From the NCBI RefSeq assembly GCF_039543245.1, contig NZ_BAABJJ010000035.1, positions 17,492 to 81,491 of the forward strand: a DNA stretch of 64,000 nucleotides, written 5' to 3'. The translations under genes and the position numbers were made by a program. The stretch comes from Algibacter_G agarivorans. Its GTDB lineage: Bacteria; Bacteroidota; Bacteroidia; Flavobacteriales; Flavobacteriaceae. Below are positions 15,197 through 25,208 of this stretch, in pieces. The number at the start of each line of letters is the position of its first letter. Within the stretch, counting starts at the first letter, position 1. The notes below the pieces were generated by a model. The model was not told where the DNA came from and did not search any database. It saw only the letters and a list, made by a program, of their open reading frames with translations.

Positions 15197-18031
15197 TTAC
15201 CCAACAATATTTACAATCTTACCAGGAACCACAATCACTTTTTTAGGCGTTCTTCCTCCTAATTGCTCTTGTGTTTTTTCGTGTGCTAAAACAGCAGCCT
15301 CAATATCATCCTTACTCATATCCATTGGCAATTCCATAGTAAAACGCATTTTACCATTAAATGAAATGGGGTAATTTTTGCTGCTTTCAACTAAATGACT
15401 GGCATCAAATTCTGGAAAAGGTGCTTTTGAAATAGACCCGTTATTCCTTAACTGACTCCATAGCTCTTCAGCAATATGAGGTGCATAAGGCGAAATTAAA
15501 ACCAATAAAGGTTCTAATATTTCCTTGCTAGTACATTTTTGAGCCGTCAACTCATTGGCCGCAATCATAAATGTAGATACCGACGTATTAAACGAAAAGT
15601 TCTCAATATCTTCTTTTACCTTTTTAATGGTTTTATGAAGTGTTTTTAAATTGTCTTTTGTTGGTGTAGCATCTGTAACTTTCAATCCGTTATCATCAGC
15701 ATATAATTTCCATAGTTTTTTAAGGAACGAGTGCACACCAGTAATTCCAGCAGTATTCCAAGGTTTGTATTGCTCTAACGGCCCTAAGAACATTTCGTAT
15801 AAACGTAAACTGTCTGCTCCGTAATCTGAAACAATATCATCTGGGTTTACGACATTATATTTAGATTTTGACATTTTCTCAACATCACGACCAACTTTAT
15901 AAACTCCATTTTCTAAAATGAATTCTGCATCCGCATAATCATCTCCAAATTCTTCATCATTCTTTAATCCTTCAATATCTAACTCATCGGAAGCATTAAC
16001 ATATTTCACTTTAACATGTAATGGCTGTACTTTCTTATTTTCAATTAAACCAAAAGATAAATAGGTATTTGTACCTTCCTCTCTATAAACAAAAGCACTA
16101 GTCCCCAAAATCATGCCCTGGTTAATCAGCTTCTTTGCATATTCATCAACAGGCACAACACCTTTATCAAACAAGAATTTTTGCCAAAAACGAGAATACA
16201 ATAAATGCCCTGTGGCATGCTCGCTTCCACCTATGTATAAATCTACATCTTTCCAATAATTAAGTGCTTCTTTACTTGCAAACTCTTCGGTGTTATTGGC
16301 ATCCATATAGCGATTAAAATACCAAGAACTTCCTGCCCAACCTGGCATCGTATTCAACTCTAAAGGGTGAATGGTTTTATTATCAATCAAGTCATTTGAA
16401 ACCACTTCATTCTTCTCAGTATCCCAAGCCCAAACTGTGGCGTTTCCTAATGGTGGCTCGCCCGTTTCGGTTGGTAAATACTTTTCAACTTCCGGTAGTT
16501 TTATTGGTAAATGTGCGGCATCAATCATTTGTGGCATCCCATTCACATAGTAAACAGGAAAAGGTTCTCCCCAATAACGTTGTCTGCTAAAAACCGCATC
16601 ACGCAAACGGTAGTTGGTTTTTCCTTGACCTTGCCCTATTTGCTCCAACTCATAAATAGCACGCTTGGTTGCTTTTTTATAATTCATCCCGTTTAGGAAA
16701 TCACTATTTCCAATCACAGTTTTTTCTTTATCTGAAAAGGCTTCTTCAGAAATATCAACACCATCAAAAATATTTGGAATTGGAATACCAAAATGTTTAG
16801 CAAAGGCGTAATCACGTTCATCACCACAAGGCACAGACATTACTGCTCCGGTACCATAACCTGCTAATACGTAATCCCCAATCCAAACTGGAATAGGTTC
16901 TTTTGAAAACGGATGTTCTGCATAAGCACCTGTAAAAACTCCTGAAATGGTTTTTACATCTGCCATCCTATCGCGTTCACTACGTTTAGCTGTTTTTAAA
17001 ATATAAGCATCAACAGCTTCTTTTTGTTCTGGCGTTGTTATTTGTGACACCAACTCGTGTTCTGGCGCTAGTGTCATAAAACTAACTCCAAAAATAGTAT
17101 CGGGTCTTGTTGTGAAAACGTCTATAACATCAGATTGCTTCGTTTCACTCGCAATGACGTTAAACGTTACAGAAGCACCAACAGATTTTCCAATCCAGTT
17201 ACGTTGACTTTCCTTTAAAGAATCTGTCCAGTCAATTTTTTCTAAACCTTGAAGTAAACGTTCTGCATAAGCAGAAATACGCATACTCCATTGGGTCATC
17301 TTCTTTCTAATTACAGGATGACCACCACGCTCAGAAACGCCATTTACTATTTCATCATTTGCTAAAACGGTTCCTAAAGCAGGACACCAGTTAACTTCGG
17401 TTTCAGCTAAATAGGTTAATCTATATTGTAATAATATTTGTTGTTGTTTTTCAGAAGAAAAAGCATTCCAGTCTTCTGCAGAAAAAGGTTCGATATTGTC
17501 ATCGCAAACCGCATTGACATTTTCGTTGCCTTCAGAAGAAAAAATCGTTTCTAATACTGAAATATCTTCAGCTTTATCGGTATGATTATTATACCAAGAA
17601 TTGAACAATTGGATAAATATCCACTGCGTCCATTTGTAATAACTTGGGTCGGATGTTCTAACCTCACGGGACCAATCGAATGAAAATCCAATTTGATCTA
17701 ATTGACGACGGTATGTTTTTATATTTTCGGCAGTTGTAATAGCTGGGTGTTGCCCTGTTTGTATCGCATATTGTTCAGCCGGCAATCCAAAACTATCATA
17801 ACCTTGTGGATGCAATACATTAAATCCTTGATGACGTTTGTAACGCGCATAAATATCGGAAGCAATATACCCTAACGGATGACCAACGTGTAAGCCGGCG
17901 CCACTTGGGTAAGGAAACATATCCAAAACATAGTATTTTGGTTTATCGCTTCCATTTATGGCTTTAAATGTTTGGTTTTCTGCCCAATATTTTTGCCATT
18001 TGGCTTCAATTTCGTTGAAATTGTACTTCAT
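15197..18031 (-). CDS. leuS: Leucyl-tRNA synthetase
   Basis: Class I aminoacyl-tRNA synthetase charging tRNA-Leu. The start is the ATG at 18031, giving MKYNFNEIEAKWQKYW; an alternative ATG at 18037 adds two residues. The HIGH-type motif is HVGH in GAGLHVGHPLGY, and the KMSKS motif is KMSKSKYN near 715. The editing domain begins around residue 285. It contains VIASETKQS (292-300), encoded by a 27-nt sequence identical to a widespread intergenic repeat, in place of the usual short strand before FTTRPDTIFG. The insert between the first catalytic half and ETEVNWCP is the long form seen in Bacteroidota. It is divergent from the EamA gene. Confidence 0.96.
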   Translation of the reverse strand: MKYNFNEIEAKWQKYWAENQTFKAINGSDKPKYYVLDMFPYPSGAGLHVGHPLGYIASDIYARYKRHQGFNVLHPQGYDSFGLPAEQYAIQTGQHPAITTAENIKTYRRQLDQIGFSFDWSREVRTSDPSYYKWTQWIFIQLFNSWYNNHTDKAEDISVLETIFSSEGNENVNAVCDDNIEPFSAEDWNAFSSEKQQQILLQYRLTYLAETEVNWCPALGTVLANDEIVNGVSERGGHPVIRKKMTQWSMRISAYAERLLQGLEKIDWTDSLKESQRNWIGKSVGASVTFNVIASETKQSDVIDVFTTRPDTIFGVSFMTLAPEHELVSQITTPEQKEAVDAYILKTAKRSERDRMADVKTISGVFTGAYAEHPFSKEPIPVWIGDYVLAGYGTGAVMSVPCGDERDYAFAKHFGIPIPNIFDGVDISEEAFSDKEKTVIGNSDFLNGMNYKKATKRAIYELEQIGQGQGKTNYRLRDAVFSRQRYWGEPFPVYYVNGMPQMIDAAHLPIKLPEVEKYLPTETGEPPLGNATVWAWDTEKNEVVSNDLIDNKTIHPLELNTMPGWAGSSWYFNRYMDANNTEEFASKEALNYWKDVDLYIGGSEHATGHLLYSRFWQKFLFDKGVVPVDEYAKKLINQGMILGTSAFVYREEGTNTYLSFGLIENKKVQPLHVKVKYVNASDELDIEGLKNDEEFGDDYADAEFILENGVYKVGRDVEKMSKSKYNVVNPDDIVSDYGADSLRLYEMFLGPLEQYKPWNTAGITGVHSFLKKLWKLYADDNGLKVTDATPTKDNLKTLHKTIKKVKEDIENFSFNTSVSTFMIAANELTAQKCTSKEILEPLLVLISPYAPHIAEELWSQLRNNGSISKAPFPEFDASHLVESSKNYPISFNGKMRFTMELPMDMSKDDIEAAVLAHEKTQEQLGGRTPKKVIVVPGKIVNIVG
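17132..17158 (-). repeat. Repeat-derived segment within leuS
   Basis: On the minus strand the segment reads GTCATTGCGAG followed by TGAAACGAAGCAATCT, the sequence of a short repeat normally found between genes in many bacteria. Here it is translated in frame as VIASETKQS in the LeuS editing domain. Confidence 0.75.
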
Positions 18032-18133
18032 TATCATCCTTTTTAAGAAGTTGCAAATTTACGTTTTAAATAGAAATATGACCGCTTAATGCACAAAAAA
18101 TGAGTTTGCTAAATATTTGTAAAATATTACGTT

Positions 18134-18141
18134 TACTTTTG
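18134..18141 (+). promoter_or_regulatory. Candidate -7 box of the EamA gene
   Basis: TACTTTTG matches TAnnTTTG and lies 41 nt before the TTG start. TTTG elements upstream are at suboptimal spacing (14 or 25 bp). Confidence 0.4.
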
Positions 18142-18182
18142 GCTCAAAATAAAAATTAATTCAACACAATTAGATTACAGCA

Positions 18183-19100
18183 TTGACAAAGAGCAGTATC
18201 GTAAAAGCACATCTTGCCTTATTTGGAACGCATGTTATTTATGCCGCCAACCATTTTATTGCTAAAGGCATAATGCCTGAAAAATTAAATCCTACACCGT
18301 TTGTGTTATTTCGTGTTTTAGGAGCTGGTTTGTTGTTTTGGTTTATCAAGTTATTCATAAAAGAAAAAGTAGAAAAAAGAGATTTTTTAAGACTTATAAT
18401 CTGCGGACTATTTGGAGCTTCTTGCAATCAACTTTTTTTCTTGCATGGCTTAAACTTAACATCACCTATTGATACGTCTATTATCATGACTTCTGCTCCT
18501 GCTGTCGTTTTTGTTTTCAGCATGATTCTATTAAAGGAAAAAGTAACCAAAAACAAATTAATTGGCTTAAGTATTGGGGCTATAGGCGCTATTGGTTTAG
18601 TTTGGTATGGTCAAGTGGCAGAAGGTGCAAGTGGTTTTTTAGGGAATCTCTTTGTTTTTCTGAATGTGATATTCTATTCGCTTTATCAAGTAGCCGTTAA
18701 ACCTTTGATGAACAAATATCATTTCATTACTATAATTAGCTGGGTGTTTTTATTTGGGTTATTATTTCTTATTCCTTTTGGAATAAATGATGTTTTGCAC
18801 AATACTAATTATGACTTATTCGACTTTAATACCTACATGGTTATTGCTTATGTCATTGTTTTTACTACATTCCTAGCCTTTCTCTTTAATATTTATGCGC
18901 TAAGGCAAGTTTCACCATCAGTAGCTGGCAGTTATACTTATGTGCAACCAGCCGTAAGTTTCACCATTGTTCTTATTTTATCATTGCTTTTTAATATAGA
19001 TACTTATAATGACGACATTAATATAATTAAGATTCTATCTTGCTTTTTTGTGATTATTGGGGTCTATTTAATTAGTGAAAAGCCAAAGGCTATCCCTTAA
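18183..19100 (+). CDS. EamA/DMT-family transporter
   Basis: A 305-aa inner-membrane exporter of the drug/metabolite transporter superfamily with two EamA repeats and about 10 helices. The first repeat starts at LALFGTHVIYAANHFIAKGI and includes LTSPIDTSIIMTSAPAVVFVFS. The second repeat includes VSPSVAGSYTYVQPAVSFTIVLI (about 240-262). The start is a TTG, chosen because it is the first in-frame initiation codon and gives the typical family N-terminus. Substrate unknown. The gap after it (178 nt) holds nothing clear beyond an AT-rich leader of ftsX. Confidence 0.85.
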   Translation: MTKSSIVKAHLALFGTHVIYAANHFIAKGIMPEKLNPTPFVLFRVLGAGLLFWFIKLFIKEKVEKRDFLRLIICGLFGASCNQLFFLHGLNLTSPIDTSIIMTSAPAVVFVFSMILLKEKVTKNKLIGLSIGAIGAIGLVWYGQVAEGASGFLGNLFVFLNVIFYSLYQVAVKPLMNKYHFITIISWVFLFGLLFLIPFGINDVLHNTNYDLFDFNTYMVIAYVIVFTTFLAFLFNIYALRQVSPSVAGSYTYVQPAVSFTIVLILSLLFNIDTYNDDINIIKILSCFFVIIGVYLISEKPKAIP

Positions 19101-19278
19101 TAAGTTGTTGTTTCCAACATTATTGATATGTTTTAGTTAATATAATATTTTGAAGAGGTTCCCTGCAGATGGTTATTGGGGTCAGGCATGACAATTTCAA
19201 ATGAAATCAAAAGACTTTTAGCCTTTTGAAGTTTTATTAAAATACTTTATTATTTTTACGTTTTAATCCAATTACTAC

Positions 19279-20157
19279 ATGAGTTCATCATTTGAAAAAC
19301 ACCAAAACCGCAGACTAATTTCTTCATACTTTTCTGTCGTTTTGAGTATTGCTTTAGTCTTGTTTTTATTGGGTTTATTGGGTATGCTGATTTTAAATGC
19401 AAAAAAAGTATCGGATCACTTTAAGGAGCAAGTCGTGGTGACCATTTATTTAAAAGATAATGCCAAAGACGTTGAAACCAAACAACTGGAAAAAAGCTTG
19501 GCGATGGCGGATTATGTGAAATCTACCGAATATGTATCTAAAGAACAGGCTGCCGAATTTATGAAAGCTGAAAATGGGGAGGATTTTATGGATTTTGTAG
19601 GTTACAACCCGCTTCAAAACTCTATTGATGTGCATTTAAAAGCCGATTTTGTTACTTCTGAACATCTTGATAAAATTTCTACAGAAGCGACAAATAAAAG
19701 CTTTGTGGAAGAAGTGACTTATGATAATGACCTCGTTAATCTAATGAACGATAACGTGAAGAAAATTAGTTTTTGGGTGCTGGTTATTAGTGCTATTTTC
19801 ACCTTAATTGCTGTATTACTCATCAATAGTTCTATTCGCTTAGCAGTATATTCTAAACGATTTACAATAAAAACCATGCAAATGGTTGGTGCTACTAAAC
19901 AGTTTATTCGTCGCCCATTTGTTTGGAAAAGTGTACGCTTAGGCATGATTGGCGCTTTTTTGGCACTCATAGGAATGGCAATTGTTCTATATTATTTAAA
20001 CAAAACATTCACTGAGCTAGAATTGCTAAGCAACCCTGTTTTAGTAGCGCTATTATTTGTTTTTGTATTTGCTTTAGGTATTATTATTACTTGGATAAGT
20101 ACACATTTTGCAACACAACGTTTCTTGAATTTGAAGACGGATGAGTTGTATTATTGA
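19279..20157 (+). CDS. ftsX: Cell division ABC-transporter permease FtsX
   Basis: A 292-aa inner-membrane subunit of FtsEX, which controls peptidoglycan hydrolases at the septum. The topology fits: an N-terminal helix (about 22-42), a periplasmic domain (about 45-165, with YLKDNAKDVETKQLEKSL) and three C-terminal helices with the FtsX signature (about 168-190, 215-240, 255-280). No ftsE is adjacent, as is usual in Bacteroidota. It is followed by a DUF3098 gene, the conserved neighbour. In this family uppP and truB normally come next, but here they are displaced by 8.7 kb. Confidence 0.92.
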   Translation: MSSSFEKHQNRRLISSYFSVVLSIALVLFLLGLLGMLILNAKKVSDHFKEQVVVTIYLKDNAKDVETKQLEKSLAMADYVKSTEYVSKEQAAEFMKAENGEDFMDFVGYNPLQNSIDVHLKADFVTSEHLDKISTEATNKSFVEEVTYDNDLVNLMNDNVKKISFWVLVISAIFTLIAVLLINSSIRLAVYSKRFTIKTMQMVGATKQFIRRPFVWKSVRLGMIGAFLALIGMAIVLYYLNKTFTELELLSNPVLVALLFVFVFALGIIITWISTHFATQRFLNLKTDELYY

Positions 20158-20227
20158 TTTTTTATATAAATGTTAAGAACCATTTTTTAATAAATGCGTT
20201 AATTTGCATTAAGATTACGATATAGTT

Positions 20228-20482
20228 ATGGGGGAAAAAAAACGAAAAGAAGCAGCAAAGCCTGTTTTTGTATTTGGAAAGAAAAACTATAAATTCATGT
20301 TTATAGGTTTAGCATGTATTGCACTTGGTTTTATTTTAATGTCTGGTGGAGGTAGTGATGACCCAAATGTTTTTAATCCTGAAATTTTCAGTTTCCGTCG
20401 TATTCGGTTAGCGCCAATGTTGGTTCTCATTGGGTTTGGTGTTGAGATATATGCTATTCTTTTGAACCCTGATAAAAAATAA
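20228..20482 (+). CDS. DUF3098 domain membrane protein
   Basis: An 84-aa protein with two membrane helices (about 24-39 and 60-77) separated by a short loop containing DPNVFNPEIFSFRRIRLAP, the family signature. Function unknown. It is conserved downstream of ftsX, so a role in envelope or division is inferred. It converges on the glycerate kinase gene with 1 nt between the two stops, which marks the left junction of the inserted sugar module. Confidence 0.85.
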   Translation: MGEKKRKEAAKPVFVFGKKNYKFMFIGLACIALGFILMSGGGSDDPNVFNPEIFSFRRIRLAPMLVLIGFGVEIYAILLNPDKK

Positions 20483-20483
20483 T

Positions 20484-21605
20484 TTATAAGGTTTTAGCAA
20501 ATACTTCTGCCATTTCTTTAACATAACTATATCCATTTTTCATAGCATCATCTATACCTTCTGAATGATTTAAAACAGCATCGTTATAAACTATACCGAA
20601 ATCCATAATACTGTTTTTATCTAAATCTATAGCACCACAAAACGCTGCTACTTTTATATTTTGTGCCTTGGCAGAATTCATAACACCTTGAATTGTTTTT
20701 CCAGAGAATGTTTGAACATCTAATTTACCTTCACCTGTAATAATCCAATCGGCTTTTTTAATTTGACTATCAAAATTAGCCAGATTTTTTACAAGTTGAA
20801 TTCCAGGCTCTAAATTGCCATTTAAAAATACTTTTGTTGCAATGCCCATGCCTCCTGCTGCTCCTGCCCCTTTTATAGTTTGCGCATCCACATTAAAAAC
20901 AACGTTGATAATTTTAGACATAGATTCTAACCCTTTATCTAGCATTTCTATATCTTCATTTGACGCGCCTTTTTGGGCTCCATAAACATAAGCAGCTCCA
21001 TTTTTCCCGTATAACGGATTAGTAACATCGCAAGCAATATTGAATTTTACATCGTTAAGTTTTGGAAATACCTTGGTTACATCAATAGAAATAATTTTAG
21101 ACAAATTAGCACCAGTTGGTTTTACCTCATCATTATTTTTATCTAAAAAACGATAACCTAATGCCATTGCCATACCAATACCACAATCATTAGTAGCGCT
21201 ACCCCCAATACCTAAAATAATTTCTTTAGCTCCCTTTTTTATAGCATCTGCAATCATTTCTCCCGTACCAAAGGTTGTAGCATTTTTACAATCAAATTGT
21301 TCTGGTTTTAAAAGTTTTACACCCGAAGCTTCAGCCATTTCAATAAATGCAGTTTTAGACGAATCAGAATAAAGATATGAAGCCATTACTGGATTAAAAA
21401 AGGGATTATTTACTTCAACATTTACAACTTCTCCTTTTAAATAAAACTTTACAACTTCAATTGTGCCATCGCCACCATCTGCCAGTGGCAGTTTTATGAT
21501 TTCTGTGTCAGGTTTAATATTCTTAATCCCTTCTTCAACAGCGTTGCAAAACTCTAGTCCTGTTAGTGAATTTTTAAATTTATCTGGTGCTAAAATAATT
21601 TTCAT
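20484..21605 (-). CDS. Glycerate kinase (GlxK/GarK family)
   Basis: Phosphorylates D-glycerate (2-phosphoglycerate in the bacterial GarK type) to feed lower glycolysis. It is 373 aa, full length. Family marks are MKIILAPDKFKNSLTG at the start, PLADGGDGTIEV (about 40-51), LGIGGSATNDCGIGMA (about 130-145), GAGAAGGMG (about 245) and ITGEGKLDVQTFSGK (about 293). It is the last gene of the minus-strand operon that includes the GH63-type hydrolase. It would consume glycerate released from a glyceryl glycoside. Confidence 0.9.
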   Translation of the reverse strand: MKIILAPDKFKNSLTGLEFCNAVEEGIKNIKPDTEIIKLPLADGGDGTIEVVKFYLKGEVVNVEVNNPFFNPVMASYLYSDSSKTAFIEMAEASGVKLLKPEQFDCKNATTFGTGEMIADAIKKGAKEIILGIGGSATNDCGIGMAMALGYRFLDKNNDEVKPTGANLSKIISIDVTKVFPKLNDVKFNIACDVTNPLYGKNGAAYVYGAQKGASNEDIEMLDKGLESMSKIINVVFNVDAQTIKGAGAAGGMGIATKVFLNGNLEPGIQLVKNLANFDSQIKKADWIITGEGKLDVQTFSGKTIQGVMNSAKAQNIKVAAFCGAIDLDKNSIMDFGIVYNDAVLNHSEGIDDAMKNGYSYVKEMAEVFAKTL

Positions 21606-21616
21606 ATGTCAAAACT

Positions 21617-23263
21617 TTAACTTAAAAGTGCTGGTAAAAAATAACTAAGGATTATAATAAATACAAAAAAGGCTAGAAGAATATACACTTCTTTTATCAT
21701 GAAATCTTTCTTTGTTATTTTGACGTTAAAATTAGAAATCTTTTTAATTTCCGTTTTACTTGTTAAAGCACTAACACTATAAGCAACTACCAATGCTATG
21801 ATGACACCTGTAAAGTTTAGCCATATCCAAAAAATATTAAATCCTAAATCGATATGAAATAATTCTTGAATGGTTTTTGAAAACACTAGGTTGATAAGTA
21901 CTGCTGAAATAATAGCAGCGTTCATACCTATGTGATTCACTTTTTTTGAAAAAAACGCTAAAAAGAAAGTGACTAATACAGGGCCGTAAAACACAGATCC
22001 AATGGCGTTTATAATTTCTATTACCGCACTTTTACTGCCTCCAAATAAGAAGGCACTGGCAATACAAACAGCACCCCAAAAAACCACTGACCCTTTTGAA
22101 ATAATCATGTATTTCTTGTCAGTTAGTTTTACTTTACCTCTATTAAAGAAATCTTCTACTGTTACTGCAGAAAGGGAATTTACCGTAGAACTTAAAGAAG
22201 ACATCGCTGCCGATAATATTCCTACCATCAAAATTCCTATTAAACCATGTGGCAAATATTTCATAATAAAAACGGGCACCATTAAATCTGCTTTAACACC
22301 ATGAGCGGCATATTCATCTGGAAAATATTTTTGAGTAGTCATAGCAATTTCTTCAAGAAAATCTGGTGCTAGAGTAATCAAGCCTCCAATTACTAAACCC
22401 ATAATACAATATATTAAAACTACGGGGAATCTTAAGAGTCCATTAGCCAATAACAAGGTTCTTATTGTTTTTTCATCTTTTGCGGATAACATACGTTGCG
22501 CTTGGGTTTGATCGCATCCATAATATGAGGCATATAGAAAGAAGCCTCCAATTATCATTGGTAATAAACCATATTCACTACCTTCTCCTATTCCTAAATT
22601 ATAATCGATAACTTGTAATCTTTCAGCATCAAAACCAGCAGTTAAACCTCCATGTTCTTGGAGTAGATTCCATCCAAAATATAAGCAAATAATTAAGCCT
22701 GCAAATAAAATAATCATCTGTATAGCATCTCCCCATACAACAGCTTTCATACCGCCTTGCCATGAATAAATAATGGTAATAATACTTATTATTAGTATGG
22801 TATAAACAAAGTCAATATCTAAAACTGCTTGTAATATAATGGCAATAGTATACACCATTACCCCAGTTCCGAGAGCTCTACTTATTTGAAAAACGATGCT
22901 TAATATTAATCGTGTTGATGTACTAAAGCGTTTCTCTACAAATTCATAAATACTAACGACTCCGGATCTAAATAAAGGAGGAATTATGACAATCATTATA
23001 AAAATCATGGCGAGCGGGACAGCAAACTCAAAGGTTAGCCATTTCATACCGCCTCCTAGTTTTAGGCCTACAAAAGCAGGAGCTGAAATGAAACTGATAG
23101 CAGATAATTGAGTTGCCATTGTAGAAAGGCTTAAGGGAAACCATCCCATACTTTTTCCTCCTAAAAAGTAATCTTTAGAATCTTTATTATCCTTAAAAAA
23201 GAATCCCATTCCTAAGAAAAATATAATATAAAATATGACGATACTATAGTCTAGCCAATTCAT
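21617..23263 (-). CDS. Sodium:solute symporter (SSS family)
   Basis: A 548-aa inner-membrane Na+-coupled transporter with about 14 helices, starting MNWLDYSIVIFYIIFFLGMGFFF. SSS marks include SKDYFLGGKSMGWFPLSLS (about 29-47), WQGGMKAVVWGDAIQ (about 168) and QTQAQRMLSAKDEKT (about 245). It lies 11 nt from both neighbours in the operon. By context it should import the glycoside or its sugar; the family also takes up many unrelated solutes. Confidence 0.88.
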   Translation of the reverse strand: MNWLDYSIVIFYIIFFLGMGFFFKDNKDSKDYFLGGKSMGWFPLSLSTMATQLSAISFISAPAFVGLKLGGGMKWLTFEFAVPLAMIFIMIVIIPPLFRSGVVSIYEFVEKRFSTSTRLILSIVFQISRALGTGVMVYTIAIILQAVLDIDFVYTILIISIITIIYSWQGGMKAVVWGDAIQMIILFAGLIICLYFGWNLLQEHGGLTAGFDAERLQVIDYNLGIGEGSEYGLLPMIIGGFFLYASYYGCDQTQAQRMLSAKDEKTIRTLLLANGLLRFPVVLIYCIMGLVIGGLITLAPDFLEEIAMTTQKYFPDEYAAHGVKADLMVPVFIMKYLPHGLIGILMVGILSAAMSSLSSTVNSLSAVTVEDFFNRGKVKLTDKKYMIISKGSVVFWGAVCIASAFLFGGSKSAVIEIINAIGSVFYGPVLVTFFLAFFSKKVNHIGMNAAIISAVLINLVFSKTIQELFHIDLGFNIFWIWLNFTGVIIALVVAYSVSALTSKTEIKKISNFNVKITKKDFMIKEVYILLAFFVFIIILSYFLPALLS

Positions 23264-23274
23264 AATTTAAAGTT

Positions 23275-23880
23275 TTAGTGTTTAGTTAGTTTGTGTTTTA
23301 ATTCTGTTTTCGCTGTTTCAAGCCATTCATCTTTTAGAATGCTCAATAAAATAATATCTGCTCTCCCGTTACCATTAATAGCAGGAATAAAGTTTCGTAA
23401 TACGCCTTCTTCACTACAACCCACACTTTTCATAGCGGCTATGCTTATTTTATTTTCGGCATGAGCTCCAAAACCTACACGTTCTAATTCTAACGTTTCA
23501 AATGCAAATTGAAATAGTAACCATTTACAATGTTTATTTAATCCTGTACCGCGAAAATCCTTTCCGTACCATGTATGTCCTAGTTTAATAGTTTTTAATT
23601 CATATGAATAATCATAAAATCTTGTTGTTCCGGCATACTGCTTTTTAATTTTATCAAAAACTACAAAAGGATATTCTTTATGATGCTTTCTATTATGAAC
23701 AGTTAATGAAATATAATGAGTTAAGTTTTCTAAACCGTTTCCTTTTTCAAGAAAATAGGTCCATAGATTTGGTTCTTTTGAAATATCTAATAAACGCTCA
23801 ACATGTTCTATCTTAAGAGGCATTAGTTTCACATAATCATCCTCTAAAACATAATCTTGTGAGAAATCTAATTGCGACAC
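23275..23880 (-). CDS. GNAT family N-acetyltransferase (RimJ-like)
   Basis: A 201-aa acyltransferase resembling the RimJ/RimL group: MPLKIEHVERLLDISK near 16, KLGHTWYGKDFRGTGLNKHCKWLLFQFAFE (split acetyl-CoA loop, about 100-129) and ERVGFGAHAENKISIAAMKSVGCSEEGVLR. It is packed between the symporter and the hydrolase (11 and 6 nt), so it belongs to the operon. A role in sugar use is not evident; acetylation of an amino compound or a protein is possible. Confidence 0.82.
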   Translation of the reverse strand: MSQLDFSQDYVLEDDYVKLMPLKIEHVERLLDISKEPNLWTYFLEKGNGLENLTHYISLTVHNRKHHKEYPFVVFDKIKKQYAGTTRFYDYSYELKTIKLGHTWYGKDFRGTGLNKHCKWLLFQFAFETLELERVGFGAHAENKISIAAMKSVGCSEEGVLRNFIPAINGNGRADIILLSILKDEWLETAKTELKHKLTKH

Positions 23881-23886
23881 TTATAT

Positions 23887-25194
23887 CTAACTTTCAAGTA
23901 AATCAATTAATAGAGCAGCACTCCAAGAAAAATTATTACCACCATAACCTGCTTTTCCATTTTGGTGCATTTCTTTTCTTGAATCAAAATATTCGTAAAA
24001 TCCATTCTTTTCAAGAATTTCAATGGTATCTTGTTTTACTCGTTCTGCAATTTCGGTATAACCATAAGTTTTTAATCCATTATACAACATCCAGTTTAAA
24101 TTTACCCAAACTGGCCCTCTCCAATATTTTTTAGGATTGAAGCGTTCGCTAGTAGGATCAAAAGAAGCACATAAATATTGATGGTCTCCACCAAACTTAT
24201 CCATCATGACTTTCACTAGAGATTCTGCTCTTTCTTTGTTTGGAATGCCAGCATATAATGGTGAAAATGATGATGACGATAAATACCGAAGTGGTCTTTC
24301 ATTTCTTAAATCATAATGTACATACGCTCCAAGTTCTTCATCAAACAATTTGCTATTAAATGACTGAATACTCTTTTCTTGCCACTTTTTTAATTGGCTT
24401 ACTTTTTCAGTATTCCCTAACTTTTCATATAAATTGATTAAACTCTGATTAGATTTAATCAACATGGAATTAAACAGTGGATCTTGTACTAAAAATGGCG
24501 ATAGTTCAGCTATTTTTTCGTCACTATAATTATGTTCTTTTGCAATATCAATGATATACAAATAATGGTCGTATTCTCTTTTTGATGGTCTTTCGGAAGC
24601 ATCAACGTGCGTCGTGTCTCGCCTTTCAAAAGTGTACTCTGGAGGATTCATAGTATCCCAAATATCATCCCAAATAGGAGAATTATCTGTGCCAGATTCC
24701 CAATTATGATATATATAAACAAGTCCTTCGTTTTGAGGGTCTCTGTTTTTATAGAAATACTCATGATTAAAGTAAACCTTATCAATAGTCTTTTCTATAA
24801 ACTTCAAAGTTGAATCTTTGTCTTTGCTAATGCGGTATATTTCTTCTAACACAAAACCTGTTACTGGAGGCTGTGTCATGCCTGTTGATTTGTATTTTTT
24901 TGATGATTGGGGATGTAAATCAGATAGATGAAAATCTGGACCTGGAAAATATGTATCGGTGTCAGTATGAAAAATAATATGTGGAATAAAACCATTACCC
25001 CATTGTGCATCCAACAACGTTTCAATTTCTCTTTCGGCCTTTACCATATCAAAATGAGCAAACCCGATAGCAATTAAACCTGAATCCCAAAACCATTGGA
25101 ATGGATACAAATTAGCACAAGGTATACTAAAACCAACTTCATCTTTCCAATTACTATCTAGAACTTTTATTGCTCGGTTTTTTAATTCTTTCAT
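23887..25194 (-). CDS. GH63-type glycoside hydrolase, probable glucosylglycerate/mannosylglycerate hydrolase
   Basis: A 435-aa (alpha/alpha)6-barrel enzyme without a signal peptide, so cytoplasmic. It has WFWDSG (D37) near the N-terminus, WESGTDNSP (169-172 region, D170 as expected general acid) and FYEYFD (E401 as expected base) before GGNNFSWSAAL. Length and motif order match the short bacterial GH63 enzymes that cleave mannosylglycerate or glucosylglycerate. A glycerate kinase in the same operon supports release of glycerate. The alternative is another alpha-glucosidase or trehalase-like activity; the substrate is inference. Confidence 0.7.
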   Translation of the reverse strand: MKELKNRAIKVLDSNWKDEVGFSIPCANLYPFQWFWDSGLIAIGFAHFDMVKAEREIETLLDAQWGNGFIPHIIFHTDTDTYFPGPDFHLSDLHPQSSKKYKSTGMTQPPVTGFVLEEIYRISKDKDSTLKFIEKTIDKVYFNHEYFYKNRDPQNEGLVYIYHNWESGTDNSPIWDDIWDTMNPPEYTFERRDTTHVDASERPSKREYDHYLYIIDIAKEHNYSDEKIAELSPFLVQDPLFNSMLIKSNQSLINLYEKLGNTEKVSQLKKWQEKSIQSFNSKLFDEELGAYVHYDLRNERPLRYLSSSSFSPLYAGIPNKERAESLVKVMMDKFGGDHQYLCASFDPTSERFNPKKYWRGPVWVNLNWMLYNGLKTYGYTEIAERVKQDTIEILEKNGFYEYFDSRKEMHQNGKAGYGGNNFSWSAALLIDLLES

Positions 25195-25208
25195 AATATT
25201 TTTCGATT

